64,000 bases of DNA from Ascidiimonas aurantiaca. GTDB lineage: Bacteria > Bacteroidota > Bacteroidia > Flavobacteriales > Flavobacteriaceae. The position numbers were made by a program, and so were the translations under genes. Under the pieces are notes generated by a model. The model was not told where the DNA came from. It saw only the letters and a program-made list of their open reading frames with translations, and did no database searches. Each line of letters begins with the position of its first letter. Within the stretch, counting starts at the first letter, position 1. Shown piece by piece: positions 1 to 8,266 of this stretch. The DNA lies in the NCBI RefSeq assembly GCF_037646345.1, contig NZ_JBBEWR010000011.1, positions 107,066 to 171,065 of the forward strand, read 5' to 3'.

Positions 1-163
1 AACCAAAAACAATATTTGGGTAAAACGCCCGGGAACCGGAGAGATCGCTGCAGAGCATTTTGAAAGTATTCTGGGAAAAAAAGCCTCAAAAAAAATACAG
101 AATGACCAGCAATTGCAATGGTCTGATATTGAAGACCCCAAAAGATGGAAACAAAAAAAATAA
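1..163 (+). CDS. neuB: N-acetylneuraminate (nonulosonate) synthase, C-terminal end only
   Basis: The window opens inside this gene; 53 codons remain, read from base 2 to a TAA at 161-163. The fragment carries the SAF-type antifreeze-like C-terminal domain of NeuB: the stretch VKRPGTGEIAAEHF followed by ILGKKASKKI matches the family pattern RPGTGI...GKKA. NeuB condenses ManNAc (or a related 6-deoxy hexose) with phosphoenolpyruvate to make a nonulosonic acid; the SAF domain caps the partner active site in the dimer. The reading frame overlaps the start of neuC by 19 bases, which supports both the identity and translational coupling. The catalytic barrel lies outside the window, so the sugar made cannot be told. 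Confidence 0.85.
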   Translation, partial: TKNNIWVKRPGTGEIAAEHFESILGKKASKKIQNDQQLQWSDIEDPKRWKQKK

Positions 164-1272
164 TCTTTCTAACCGGAACAAGAGCTGATTTTGGAAAGAT
201 AAAGTCACTTATTACTATTCTGGAAGGGCAAAAAGAATTTGAAGTGCATGTTTTTGTAACCGGTATGCACCTTATGAAAACCTATGGCTATACCCTTCTG
301 GAAATAGAAAGATGTGGTTTTAAGAATATTAATACATTTGAAAATTATACCTCAGAAACCTCAATGGAGCTCACCCTTGCAAAAACTATTGAAGGATTCT
401 CTCAGTACGTAAAAAAAACCCGTCCCGATCTTATTGTCGTGCACGGAGACCGTGTTGAAACCCTGGCAGGAGCCATTACCGGCTCTCTAAACAACATTCT
501 TGTAGCCCATATTGAAGGAGGAGAAATATCAGGAACCGTGGACGAGCTCATTCGCCATTCCGTTACCAAAATGAGCCATATTCATTTCGTGGCCAATGAT
601 ACAGCCCGTAACAGGCTCATTCAAATGGGAGAGGTCCCCGAATCTATTTTTAAAATAGGGTCTCCCGATGTTGATATTATGTTTTCAGATACACTTCCCT
701 TATTAACCGAAGCCAAAGCTTATTATGAAATTGAATTTCCTGTTTACGCCATGGCCATGTTCCATCCGGTAACTACAGAGGCGTCACAAATGAAAGAATA
801 CGCTACTAATTTTATAGAAGCCCTTATACAATCAAAACAACAATATGTAGTGATATACCCCAACAATGATATGGGAAGTTCTGCCATACTTGCTGCGTAT
901 GATCGTATTAAGGCTAACAAGCATTTTAGAGTTTTTCCCTCCCTTCGGTTTGAATATTTCCTCACTCTGTTAAAACATGCCCGCTTCATCATTGGGAACA
1001 GCAGTGCCGGGATACGGGAAGCGCCTTATTACGGAGTACCCACCATTAATATTGGTACCCGGCAGGAAAACAGAGCGCTGCATGCCCATATAGTAAATAC
1101 ATCTTATGAAAAAACCGATATTATCAAAGCTATTGAAAGTGACCTGCAGACCGGAACTTCTCATGCCAACGAATTTGGCTCGGGAAATAGTGCCAAAACA
1201 TTTCTTTCCTGCCTTAAAACCAATACCTTTTGGAATATAAACGCTCAAAAACAATTTTTGGATCGCTTATGA
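145..1272 (+). CDS. neuC: UDP-N-acetylglucosamine 2-epimerase (hydrolysing), NeuC type
   Basis: 375 residues, normal for the family. It has the GT-B-like epimerase fold signatures: GTRADFGK at 11-18, HGDR at about 100-103, AHIEGGEISGTVDE at 121-134 and, near the C-terminus, GNSSAGIREAP followed by GVPTINIGTRQ, which form the UDP-GlcNAc site. NeuC converts UDP-GlcNAc to ManNAc plus UDP, the first step of sialic acid synthesis; homologues acting on UDP-diNAcBac serve legionaminic acid, and sequence reading alone does not separate the two. It lies between neuB (19-base overlap) and a glycosyltransferase (ATGA overlap), so it is part of the glycan operon. The ATG at 145 gives the usual short N-terminus. 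Confidence 0.88.
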   Translation: METKKIIFLTGTRADFGKIKSLITILEGQKEFEVHVFVTGMHLMKTYGYTLLEIERCGFKNINTFENYTSETSMELTLAKTIEGFSQYVKKTRPDLIVVHGDRVETLAGAITGSLNNILVAHIEGGEISGTVDELIRHSVTKMSHIHFVANDTARNRLIQMGEVPESIFKIGSPDVDIMFSDTLPLLTEAKAYYEIEFPVYAMAMFHPVTTEASQMKEYATNFIEALIQSKQQYVVIYPNNDMGSSAILAAYDRIKANKHFRVFPSLRFEYFLTLLKHARFIIGNSSAGIREAPYYGVPTINIGTRQENRALHAHIVNTSYEKTDIIKAIESDLQTGTSHANEFGSGNSAKTFLSCLKTNTFWNINAQKQFLDRL

Positions 1273-2678
1273 CTAAACAAAAAACATTAGGGTTAGTTAT
1301 TGTTGACGGTGTGGGTTTTAGAAACTTTATGCTCAGTACCTTCCCGGAGGAAGCCCGAAAACGTTTCAAACATATCGTTATCTTTTCAGGGCTGCCCCGC
1401 CATGCCTATGATACTATAGACCTGAACGGGATCATTATTGAAGAGCTGGATGATTTCAAAGAATCAGGTTACACCTGGTTTTTTCGCAAACTCAAAGAAA
1501 ATGCGCATTTACAACGTCACAAAAAAGGAAACTTTGGCATTCAGGATAATTTGGCAATTACCTACAATACCCAAAAAAACAGAAGAGGAAGGCTTACCCG
1601 TTTCATTTTTAAGTGGGCCTCTGTTTTTAACAGTGAATTTTATATCGGTATCTACAATTACTTACAACAGCTAAGTTTTAAAAATCATCCGTCCACCAAA
1701 AAATACAAGCTATTACTTAGAAAGTACCAACCTGATATATTGTTTTTTACGCACCAAAGACCTTCGTACATTGCCCCGGTGATCTATGCTGCTGAGAAAG
1801 CAAAAATCCCTACAGCTTCATTTATATTTAGTTGGGATAATCTGGCTTCCAAAGGTAGAATGGCCGGAAATTTCAATTATTTTTTAGTTTGGAGTGATCT
1901 AATGAAACAGGATCTGCTGCACTTTTACAGCACTATTAAGCAAGAGACCATTTTTGTAGTAGGGATGCCGCAATTTGAACCTTATACCATGGATATTTAT
2001 AAATGCGACAGAAATGAATTTTACATAAAAAATAAACTGGATAAAAACATCAAAACCATTTGTTTTAGTTGTGGAGATGTTTCAACCAGTAAAAACGATC
2101 CTGTTTATATTGAAACCATAGCCAAAGCTATTAAAAATAATGTATTTAGTGAACCGGTTAATTTTTTAGTAAGAACTTCTCCGGCCGAATCACCCGAGCG
2201 TTTTCTCTCTACAAAAGAACGTTATCCCTTTATTGCATGGAACCATCCGCGATGGCCCCTTTTACGGCCCTCGCACTCAGAACCCTGGTCCCAGAGAGTA
2301 CCAGAATCACAAGATGTTCAGGACTTAAGAGCCATTCTTGAATTCTGCGATGTGGGTATTAATATGTGTTCTACCATGAGCCTGGATTTTATGGTTTTTG
2401 ACAAGCCTGTAATAAACCCGGTTTTTGGCAATACAGATAATTCCCTTTATGATGATCAACGGTTTTTGAAGTATGCACATTATAAACCGGTAGCCGAGAG
2501 CGGTTCGGTAATCATTGCTACCAATGAAAAAGAGTTAATTGAAGCCATTAGGGTATATCTTAACCATCCTAAAAAAAACAGCTTGGAACGCCAGCAAATG
2601 CTTAAATTACAGGTTGGCCGACCTTTGAAAAACACTAGTGAACGTATCGCAGAACAATTAATATTATGTATATCCTAA
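1269..2678 (+). CDS. Putative GT-B-fold glycosyl/glycerophosphotransferase
   Basis: 469 residues from the ATG at 1269, which overlaps the neuC stop as ATGA; an upstream in-frame ATG at 1230 would add 13 residues lying wholly inside neuC and is less likely. No signal peptide or membrane span is visible. The layout is a two-Rossmann protein: an N-terminal half starting KTLGLVIVDGVGFRN, a hinge, and a C-terminal half with a strand-rich start (KTICFSCGDVS), then an acceptor/phosphate loop region (FCDVGINMCSTMSLDFMVFD) followed by KPVINPVF. The last part resembles the C-terminal halves of CDP-glycerol glycerophosphotransferases and related capsule transferases (S/T-rich loop before 'KPVI'). Family assignment is inferred; donor and acceptor are unknown. 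Its place right after neuC suggests it builds the same surface polymer. Confidence 0.6.
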   Translation: MTKQKTLGLVIVDGVGFRNFMLSTFPEEARKRFKHIVIFSGLPRHAYDTIDLNGIIIEELDDFKESGYTWFFRKLKENAHLQRHKKGNFGIQDNLAITYNTQKNRRGRLTRFIFKWASVFNSEFYIGIYNYLQQLSFKNHPSTKKYKLLLRKYQPDILFFTHQRPSYIAPVIYAAEKAKIPTASFIFSWDNLASKGRMAGNFNYFLVWSDLMKQDLLHFYSTIKQETIFVVGMPQFEPYTMDIYKCDRNEFYIKNKLDKNIKTICFSCGDVSTSKNDPVYIETIAKAIKNNVFSEPVNFLVRTSPAESPERFLSTKERYPFIAWNHPRWPLLRPSHSEPWSQRVPESQDVQDLRAILEFCDVGINMCSTMSLDFMVFDKPVINPVFGNTDNSLYDDQRFLKYAHYKPVAESGSVIIATNEKELIEAIRVYLNHPKKNSLERQQMLKLQVGRPLKNTSERIAEQLILCIS

Positions 2679-2926
2679 AAGGCAATATTACTCATGATGA
2701 TCATTTACACCCGGAGAGGATGAGCAATAACCGGGAGATCATAGTTAATCAAAAAAATAGGGGCCTTTTTTCTCCTGGTGGTATCAATTCGCTTAAAAAT
2801 ATAATACACAAAATTCCGGAAGGAGCCCCGACTATGAAAAGTCATACATTTCAGGAAATTGAAGAACATTATCATCTCAATAGTAGGGTACAGGAATATG
2901 GTAAATTATTAGAGATATGCATATAG
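2666..2926 (+). pseudogene. Probable C-terminal remnant of a glycosyltransferase (86 codons)
   Basis: A short open frame overlapping the gene before it (by 13 bases) and the one after it (by 10). The translation does not look like a complete protein, but its second half reads like the tail of a family 4 glycosyltransferase: RGLFSPGGINSLKNIIHKI resembles the 'G.L..pgd..SL...I' donor-loop exit, and FQEIEEHYHLNSRVQEYGKL resembles the final helices of such enzymes. No catalytic domain precedes it. I read it as the stub of a lost glycosyltransferase, although the neat overlaps would also suit a small coupled gene. If expressed it would give a soluble protein of about 10 kDa. Confidence 0.4.
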
Positions 2927-4065
2927 GCTTTATAACTTCTGAGTATCCCTGTAAAAACTGTACCTCATGGGGCGGGCTCGCTACCAGTATTAAAAACCTC
3001 TGCCAGGCTTTGGTTAAAGAGTCTGTACAGGTAACCATTTTTCTTATCCAGGATACAAAAAAAGAGGTTTGGACAGAAGACCATATTCATATACATAGTA
3101 TTGCGCCTCCTAAATCGCCTTTACTGAACTGGTATTTTCGTCGTAAGTATTACGAAAAGTATATCAATACTAAGGTAACCCAATTAAAAATTGACATTCT
3201 GGAAGCTCCCGACTGGACAGGATTAACCGCTTTTATTCGTCTCAGGGCACCTCTTGTTATACGAATGCATGGTACAGACGCTTATTTTTGTCATCTGGAA
3301 GGAAGGAGACAGAAGTTCAAAAACTACATACTTGAGAAGAAAGCATTACAACAGGCCGATTACCTTATTAGCGTAAGTGCCTTTACCCGGAAACTTACCA
3401 AAAAACTTTTTCATCTTAAAAAAGACGTTACCGTCATCCACAACGGGATCGACACATCCTTGTTTTCTTTAAACCACACCAGCCAAACCAATCCTTATTT
3501 GTTATTGTATTTTGGAACCATTATCAGAAAAAAAGGCGTCCTAGAGCTAGCTTCTGTGTTTAATAAACTGGTAGAAGAAAACGATTTGTTCAGATTACAA
3601 CTTATAGGAAGAGACAGTACAGATACATTCACCGGGAGTTCTACTTTGCAAATGTTCTACTCTTTGCTAAGTGAAAAGGCAAAATATAGAGTAACATATA
3701 CAGCACCCCTTCCCTATTCACAAATACGATCGGAAATAGCAAAAGCAGGTATCGTAGTGCTCCCCAGCTTTGCCGAAGCCTTTCCCATGACGTGGCTGGA
3801 AGCTATGGCTATGGAAAAGCCCTTTATTAGTTCTAATATAGGATGGGCACCGGAGATTATGATACAAAACATTACAGGTATTATGATAAACCCTAAAAAT
3901 CATCAGGAATTTAAAAAAGCCGTTATTTTTATGGTTACCAACCAGGAACAGGCTAAAAGCTATGGAAAAAATGCCCGAAAGCGAATAGAAGAATCCTTTT
4001 CACTACAGGCTACCATAAAAAAGAATATAGATTTTTACAAAACTATTGTGACAAAACATACATGA
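2917..4065 (+). CDS. Glycosyltransferase family 4 (GT-B)
   Basis: 382 residues. The N-terminus MHIGFITSEYP followed by a glycine-rich turn (WGGLATSIKNL) is the classic GT4 start. The C-terminal domain has VIHNGIDTSLF, the strand LLYFGTIIRKKGVLEL, the EX7E-type donor region PSFAEAFPMTWLEAMAMEKP and ISSNIGWAPEIM. Such enzymes transfer a sugar from an NDP donor with retention of configuration at the cytoplasmic face of the membrane. The donor and acceptor cannot be predicted. The gene overlaps the stub before it by 10 bases and its TGA is part of an ATGA with the next small frame, so it is in the operon. Confidence 0.85.
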   Translation: MHIGFITSEYPCKNCTSWGGLATSIKNLCQALVKESVQVTIFLIQDTKKEVWTEDHIHIHSIAPPKSPLLNWYFRRKYYEKYINTKVTQLKIDILEAPDWTGLTAFIRLRAPLVIRMHGTDAYFCHLEGRRQKFKNYILEKKALQQADYLISVSAFTRKLTKKLFHLKKDVTVIHNGIDTSLFSLNHTSQTNPYLLLYFGTIIRKKGVLELASVFNKLVEENDLFRLQLIGRDSTDTFTGSSTLQMFYSLLSEKAKYRVTYTAPLPYSQIRSEIAKAGIVVLPSFAEAFPMTWLEAMAMEKPFISSNIGWAPEIMIQNITGIMINPKNHQEFKKAVIFMVTNQEQAKSYGKNARKRIEESFSLQATIKKNIDFYKTIVTKHT

Positions 4066-4235
4066 ATCACTTTAAAAAAGAACAACTTTTTGAATATAAA
4101 AAGAAACATATTTTCTTGTTTCTTTCCAGTGGGAACCCTTTAGTAGTGGTATGGAGGTTACCAAAACTTCCTTCTCGGTTGCTCGAACATAAAAGGTTCA
4201 GATATTACACAAAAGCCCTTCCAAAATATAAATAG
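4062..4235 (+). CDS. Small hypothetical protein, 57 residues
   Basis: Starts with ATG in an ATGA overlap with the preceding glycosyltransferase stop and ends 2 bases before the next ATG at 4238, so it fills the gap exactly and is probably translated. The product is basic and rich in K, R, F and L (MNHFKKEQLFEYKKKH..., ending KALPKYK), with a short hydrophobic patch (IFLFLSSGNPLVVVW) too weak to be a confident membrane span. I recognise no family. It could be a tiny operon-specific protein or the stub of a deleted gene; the fit with both neighbours favours a translated frame. Confidence 0.45.
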   Translation: MNHFKKEQLFEYKKKHIFLFLSSGNPLVVVWRLPKLPSRLLEHKRFRYYTKALPKYK

Positions 4236-4237
4236 TT

Positions 4238-5239
4238 ATGCGTCTTTGTCTTATCATATGTACATATAAAAGACCTGAAGCCATAAAGAGGCTGCTCGTA
4301 TCTGTAAAAAAGCAATCGTTACCACCCAATCAGGTAGTGATAGTTGATGCTTCTGAAGACCAAAAAACCCGACAGGCAGTAAACTCTTTGCATTTGGAGA
4401 ATTTAGAGTACTATCAGGTAGAAAAAAAGCATAGAGGACTTACGAAACAAAGAAACTTTGGAATTAGCAAAGTGAAAGACAGTATAGAGGTAACGTGTTT
4501 TTTAGATGATGATGTTACATTGAAAAAAAAGTGCTTAGAAGAGCTTATCAACACATATAAACTTAAAAAAAATGCTATTGCTGTAGGTGGGTATATTACC
4601 AATGAAGTAAAGTGGTCACCTATTGATAAAACGATTACAGGTAACCGCTTTTTTCAATATGACGGATATTATCGAAAAGAAAGTAGTCGTTTTTTACTTC
4701 GAAGGGTTCTGGGGTTAAACCCAGATCAGCCTCCCGGAATATATCCAAAGTATGGCCATGGCCGAAGTATAAGCTTTCTTCCACCATCTGGTAAAATTTA
4801 TCCCACCGAGCAGCTAATAGGAGCTATTTCCTCTTTTAAAACAGATATACTAAGAACTGTAAAGTTTTCAGAATACTTTGAAGGTTACGGACTTTATGAA
4901 GATGCTGATTTTTGTTTCAGAATTCTTCCTCTGGGAAAACTGTATGTAAATACAGCCGCAAGATGTGAACATCACCACGATCCTTCCGGAAGACCACATA
5001 AATTTAAGTATGGGAAAATGGTAGTCAGAAATGGCTGGTATGTTTGGAAAGTGCGCTATCCTGAATTCTCTTTTGTGAATTCATTAAAATGGCACTCCAT
5101 TACTCTTTTACTTTCCACCTTACGCTTTTTAAACTTTTTTACTACCAAAGATCGCTACGGTGCTCTTCAGGAAGCTGGCGGGCGTTTTTACGGATGGGTA
5201 AGTCTGATTGCTAATAAACCTAAACCATTGGCAAAATGA
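4238..5239 (+). CDS. Glycosyltransferase family 2 (GT-A)
   Basis: 333 residues. The GT-A nucleotide-binding start is MRLCLIICTYKRPEAIKRLL, followed by VVIVDASED, the RNFGI turn at about 70 (QRNFGISK) and the metal-binding acidic motif FLDDDVT at about 90-96. The acceptor side has GLYEDADFCFRI, the ED motif of inverting GT2 enzymes. It would transfer an NDP-sugar to a growing lipid-linked glycan. It follows the small frame by 2 bases and overlaps the next gene as ATGA. The C-terminal 60 residues are basic and aromatic and may touch the membrane. Confidence 0.87.
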   Translation: MRLCLIICTYKRPEAIKRLLVSVKKQSLPPNQVVIVDASEDQKTRQAVNSLHLENLEYYQVEKKHRGLTKQRNFGISKVKDSIEVTCFLDDDVTLKKKCLEELINTYKLKKNAIAVGGYITNEVKWSPIDKTITGNRFFQYDGYYRKESSRFLLRRVLGLNPDQPPGIYPKYGHGRSISFLPPSGKIYPTEQLIGAISSFKTDILRTVKFSEYFEGYGLYEDADFCFRILPLGKLYVNTAARCEHHHDPSGRPHKFKYGKMVVRNGWYVWKVRYPEFSFVNSLKWHSITLLLSTLRFLNFFTTKDRYGALQEAGGRFYGWVSLIANKPKPLAK

Positions 5240-6348
5240 AACTTACAGTAGTCACTCACACAATTCATAATACACATGGCACTACCTATTCGGCATATGC
5301 ACCTTACGTAAAAGAGATGAATATTTGGTTCAAACATTTTAACCGGGTAGAGGTAGTAGCTCCATTAAGCCCATGTAAACAACCACTAACACAAGCATAC
5401 GCTACCCAAATTTCTTTAATAAAAGTACCTGGTTTTCAAATTACCGGAGTGCTGGAAGTTCTAAAAACCATTGTCAAAGTACCGGTGATCATTTTTTATC
5501 TTTTCCGGGCTTTTGCTCACACCGACCATATTCATATTAGATGCCCTGGTAATATGGGGCTTTTAGGATGCCTTGTACAAATTTTCTTCCCCAAAAAACA
5601 CAAGACCGTAAAGTATGCCGGAAACTGGGATCCACAGTCAAAACAACCTGTTTCTTACCGTCTTCAGAAATGGATACTTAACAATGTTTTCTTAACTAAG
5701 AACACCAAAGTATTGGTATATGGTGAATGGCCGGATACATCTAAAAATATTGTGCCTTTTTTTACCGCTACGTATCAGGAAGCAGAGAAAGAGCCTTTAT
5801 CTGTAAGAACCTACCGCAAAGATCTGAAATTTGCCTTTGTCGGTACTTTATCACCCGGAAAACGTCCGTTATTTGCCATTCAGCTTATTGAAGAACTTCA
5901 AAAACTGGGATATGAAGCAACGCTGGATATTCTGGGAGATGGCGTTATGTTTGAAACATTACGCACGTATATCACCCAGCATGAATTGCATACAGGTATT
6001 CATCTCCATGGTAATCTATCAGCCAACAAAGTCAAACAGCATTTAAAAGAAAGTCATTTTCTTATATTACCTTCACAAAGCGAAGGATGGCCTAAAGCAG
6101 TGGCAGAAGCCATGTTTTGGGGAGCCATTCCTATCACCTCAAAAGTATCTTGTCTTCCCTGGATGCTCGATAATGGAAAACGTGGTATTTTAATAGAAAA
6201 TAATCTGGTAGAGGCTGTAAAAAAGATAGATTCTGTACTCAAAAACAAAGATCTGTTACCTATACTATCAGATACGGCAGCCCAATGGTCACGCATATAT
6301 ACTTTGGAATATTTTGAAGAGGCGCTGAAGAAATTAATCAATACCTAA
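5236..6348 (+). CDS. Glycosyltransferase family 4
   Basis: 370 residues. The N-terminal domain is unusual for its lack of the GG loop, but the C-terminal domain is typical: FAFVGTLSPGKRPLFAIQL, ATLDILGDGVMFETL, the helix-turn HLHGNLSANKVKQHL and the donor loop LPSQSEGWPKAVAEAMFWG, then PITSKVSCLPWML. The stretch TVKYAGNWDP at about 125-134 sits where such enzymes contact the acceptor. It overlaps the upstream GT2 gene as ATGA and precedes the methyltransferase by 5 bases. The specificity is unknown. Confidence 0.83.
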   Translation: MKLTVVTHTIHNTHGTTYSAYAPYVKEMNIWFKHFNRVEVVAPLSPCKQPLTQAYATQISLIKVPGFQITGVLEVLKTIVKVPVIIFYLFRAFAHTDHIHIRCPGNMGLLGCLVQIFFPKKHKTVKYAGNWDPQSKQPVSYRLQKWILNNVFLTKNTKVLVYGEWPDTSKNIVPFFTATYQEAEKEPLSVRTYRKDLKFAFVGTLSPGKRPLFAIQLIEELQKLGYEATLDILGDGVMFETLRTYITQHELHTGIHLHGNLSANKVKQHLKESHFLILPSQSEGWPKAVAEAMFWGAIPITSKVSCLPWMLDNGKRGILIENNLVEAVKKIDSVLKNKDLLPILSDTAAQWSRIYTLEYFEEALKKLINT

Positions 6349-6353
6349 AAAGT

Positions 6354-7181
6354 ATGAAAAAAGAAATTGACAAAACCCTTGAAGTAAATAAAGAACAGGC
6401 TGCTTTTTACAACAACCCTTCACGAAAAAAAAATCTGGCTACCCGTATATGGTATTTGTTACGAAATAAAACCCTGGGAACCTACAGAAAGAAATTTAAT
6501 ATTTCTGAAAAAGTATATAAAACACATCTTGAGTGGATAGACCAAAAAAAACTTTCGGAAATGAAAGTGCTTGACCTGGGTTGTTATGAGGGTAACCATC
6601 TCTCTTTACATCTGGCAAGACATGCAAAAAGCTATCTGGGTATTGACCTTAGTGAAAAAGGTATTTCCAAACTATTAAACAAAATTGAGGAAGAACAACT
6701 GCCTCACGCTTCCGTTCAGGTAGTTGATTTTCTTTCCGATGATTTTAAAGAATCCGAGTTTGATCTTATTTATGCATACGGGGTTCTCCATCATTTTCCC
6801 GATGTAAATATCCTGATAAAACGTCTTAATCAAAAATTAGCCCCTAAAGGAAGAATTATTGCTTATGACCCACTGGAAACGTACTGGCTTCTTAAACTGG
6901 TAAGAAGTGCCTACCGCCCCTTCCAAAATGATAAAAAATGGGAATGGCCGTTTAACCGGAAAACCATATATATATTTGAAAATAATTTTCAGATACTGGA
7001 TTTTCATGGGGTTTTGGGTGCCTCCAAATGGGGAATCCTCATTAATTTGCTTCCGCTGTCGCAACCATATAAAGAAAAATGGATTCGCTCTTTAATTGAG
7101 AAAGACTGGAGTACCAAGAAGCATATTTCTAAAGTGTTTAATTGCATGCACCTTACCATGTATCTTGAAAAAAACAGTTAG
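6354..7181 (+). CDS. Class I SAM-dependent methyltransferase
   Basis: 275 residues. Motif I is VLDLGCYEGNHLSLHLA at about 71-87, followed by LGIDLSEKGI (motif post I) and YAYGVLHHFPDV (motif II region with the LHH(F/L)PD signature of small-molecule methyltransferases). The N-terminal 60 residues are basic and may cap the site. By context it probably O- or N-methylates a sugar or a glycan intermediate. It lies 5 bases after a glycosyltransferase and 2 bases before another. Confidence 0.8.
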   Translation: MKKEIDKTLEVNKEQAAFYNNPSRKKNLATRIWYLLRNKTLGTYRKKFNISEKVYKTHLEWIDQKKLSEMKVLDLGCYEGNHLSLHLARHAKSYLGIDLSEKGISKLLNKIEEEQLPHASVQVVDFLSDDFKESEFDLIYAYGVLHHFPDVNILIKRLNQKLAPKGRIIAYDPLETYWLLKLVRSAYRPFQNDKKWEWPFNRKTIYIFENNFQILDFHGVLGASKWGILINLLPLSQPYKEKWIRSLIEKDWSTKKHISKVFNCMHLTMYLEKNS

Positions 7182-7183
7182 GG

Positions 7184-8266
7184 ATGAAAGTGCTACAGCT
7201 TATAGATTCCCTGCAAACCGGAGGTGCTGAGAAGGTAGCCGTATATTGTGCAAATGCCCTGCTTACGCAACCTGTTGTTCCATTTCTTTGCACCACCCGA
7301 TCAGAGGGTCCCCTTAAAGCTGAGATAAATGCACATGTAAACTATCTTTTCCTGAAACGCAGATTTGTTTTTGACCGCAGAGCCCTTATAGATCTAAGTG
7401 CATTTATAAAGCACCATAAAATAGATATCATTCATGCTCACGGATCTTCTTTTTTTATCGCTTCCCTTATAAAAATAAGGTATCCCAAAATTAAGATCGT
7501 ATGGCACAATCATCTTGGGAATAGTAAAAACCTTCCTCTTAAAAACCGCTTTCTATTAAAACTGGCTTCACTTGGGTTTAGTGCAGTCATAACCGTTAAT
7601 AAAGACATCACTGCCTGGGTTAAAAAATCGTTATACTGCAAAAAAGTATATTACATACCCAATTTTGTTATACTAAAAAACAATGCCTCTAAAAACAGCA
7701 CCGTTTTAAAAGGAGAAGAAGGAAAACGCATGGTTTGTTTGAGCAATCTAAGAGATCCCAAAGGCCATGAAACACTTTTAAAGGCCTTTTTAGAGGTAAG
7801 CCGGTCACACCCGTTGTGGTCATTACACCTTGTAGGCAGAGATCAGCAGGATCTGTATTCAGAAACATTGAAAAGCTTTATAACCCGAAACAAACTGGAA
7901 AAAAGAGTATTTTTATACGGAGAAAGGGCAGATGTATCTCATATCCTGAAACAAAGTACTATTGGCATTATCAGCTCTCTTTCCGAAGGGCTTCCGCTGG
8001 CCTTATTAGAATATGGTATTTCTAAACTACCCGTAATAAGTACAAATGTAGGCGATTGTGACCAGGTAATTATTGAAGAGAAAACCGGTTTGCTGGTACC
8101 TCCCGGAGAACCTGCACAACTTGCGGCAGCAATAGAAAAACTAATTAAAAATGTTCATTACAGAAATCAACTGGCTATAAATCTCGAAAAACACGTAAAT
8201 GAGAATTTCAATATAAAAACCTATATGACAAGACTATACAGTATGTATGCAGCGATCACAAATTAA
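7184..8266 (+). CDS. Glycosyltransferase family 4
   Basis: 360 residues. The start MKVLQLIDSLQTGGAEKVA is the canonical GT4 opening with the GGAE loop. Later motifs are DIIHAHGSS, VVWHNH-type acceptor strand (KIVWHNHLG), YIPNFV, MVCLSNLRDPKGHETLL, LVGRDQQDL and the donor loop SSLSEGLPLALLEYGISKLPVISTNVGDC. The SEGLPLALLE stretch carries the two glutamates of the EX7E motif. The enzyme is expected to be cytoplasmic, membrane-associated and retaining. Its last 20 bases overlap the polymerase gene. Confidence 0.87.
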   Translation: MKVLQLIDSLQTGGAEKVAVYCANALLTQPVVPFLCTTRSEGPLKAEINAHVNYLFLKRRFVFDRRALIDLSAFIKHHKIDIIHAHGSSFFIASLIKIRYPKIKIVWHNHLGNSKNLPLKNRFLLKLASLGFSAVITVNKDITAWVKKSLYCKKVYYIPNFVILKNNASKNSTVLKGEEGKRMVCLSNLRDPKGHETLLKAFLEVSRSHPLWSLHLVGRDQQDLYSETLKSFITRNKLEKRVFLYGERADVSHILKQSTIGIISSLSEGLPLALLEYGISKLPVISTNVGDCDQVIIEEKTGLLVPPGEPAQLAAAIEKLIKNVHYRNQLAINLEKHVNENFNIKTYMTRLYSMYAAITN

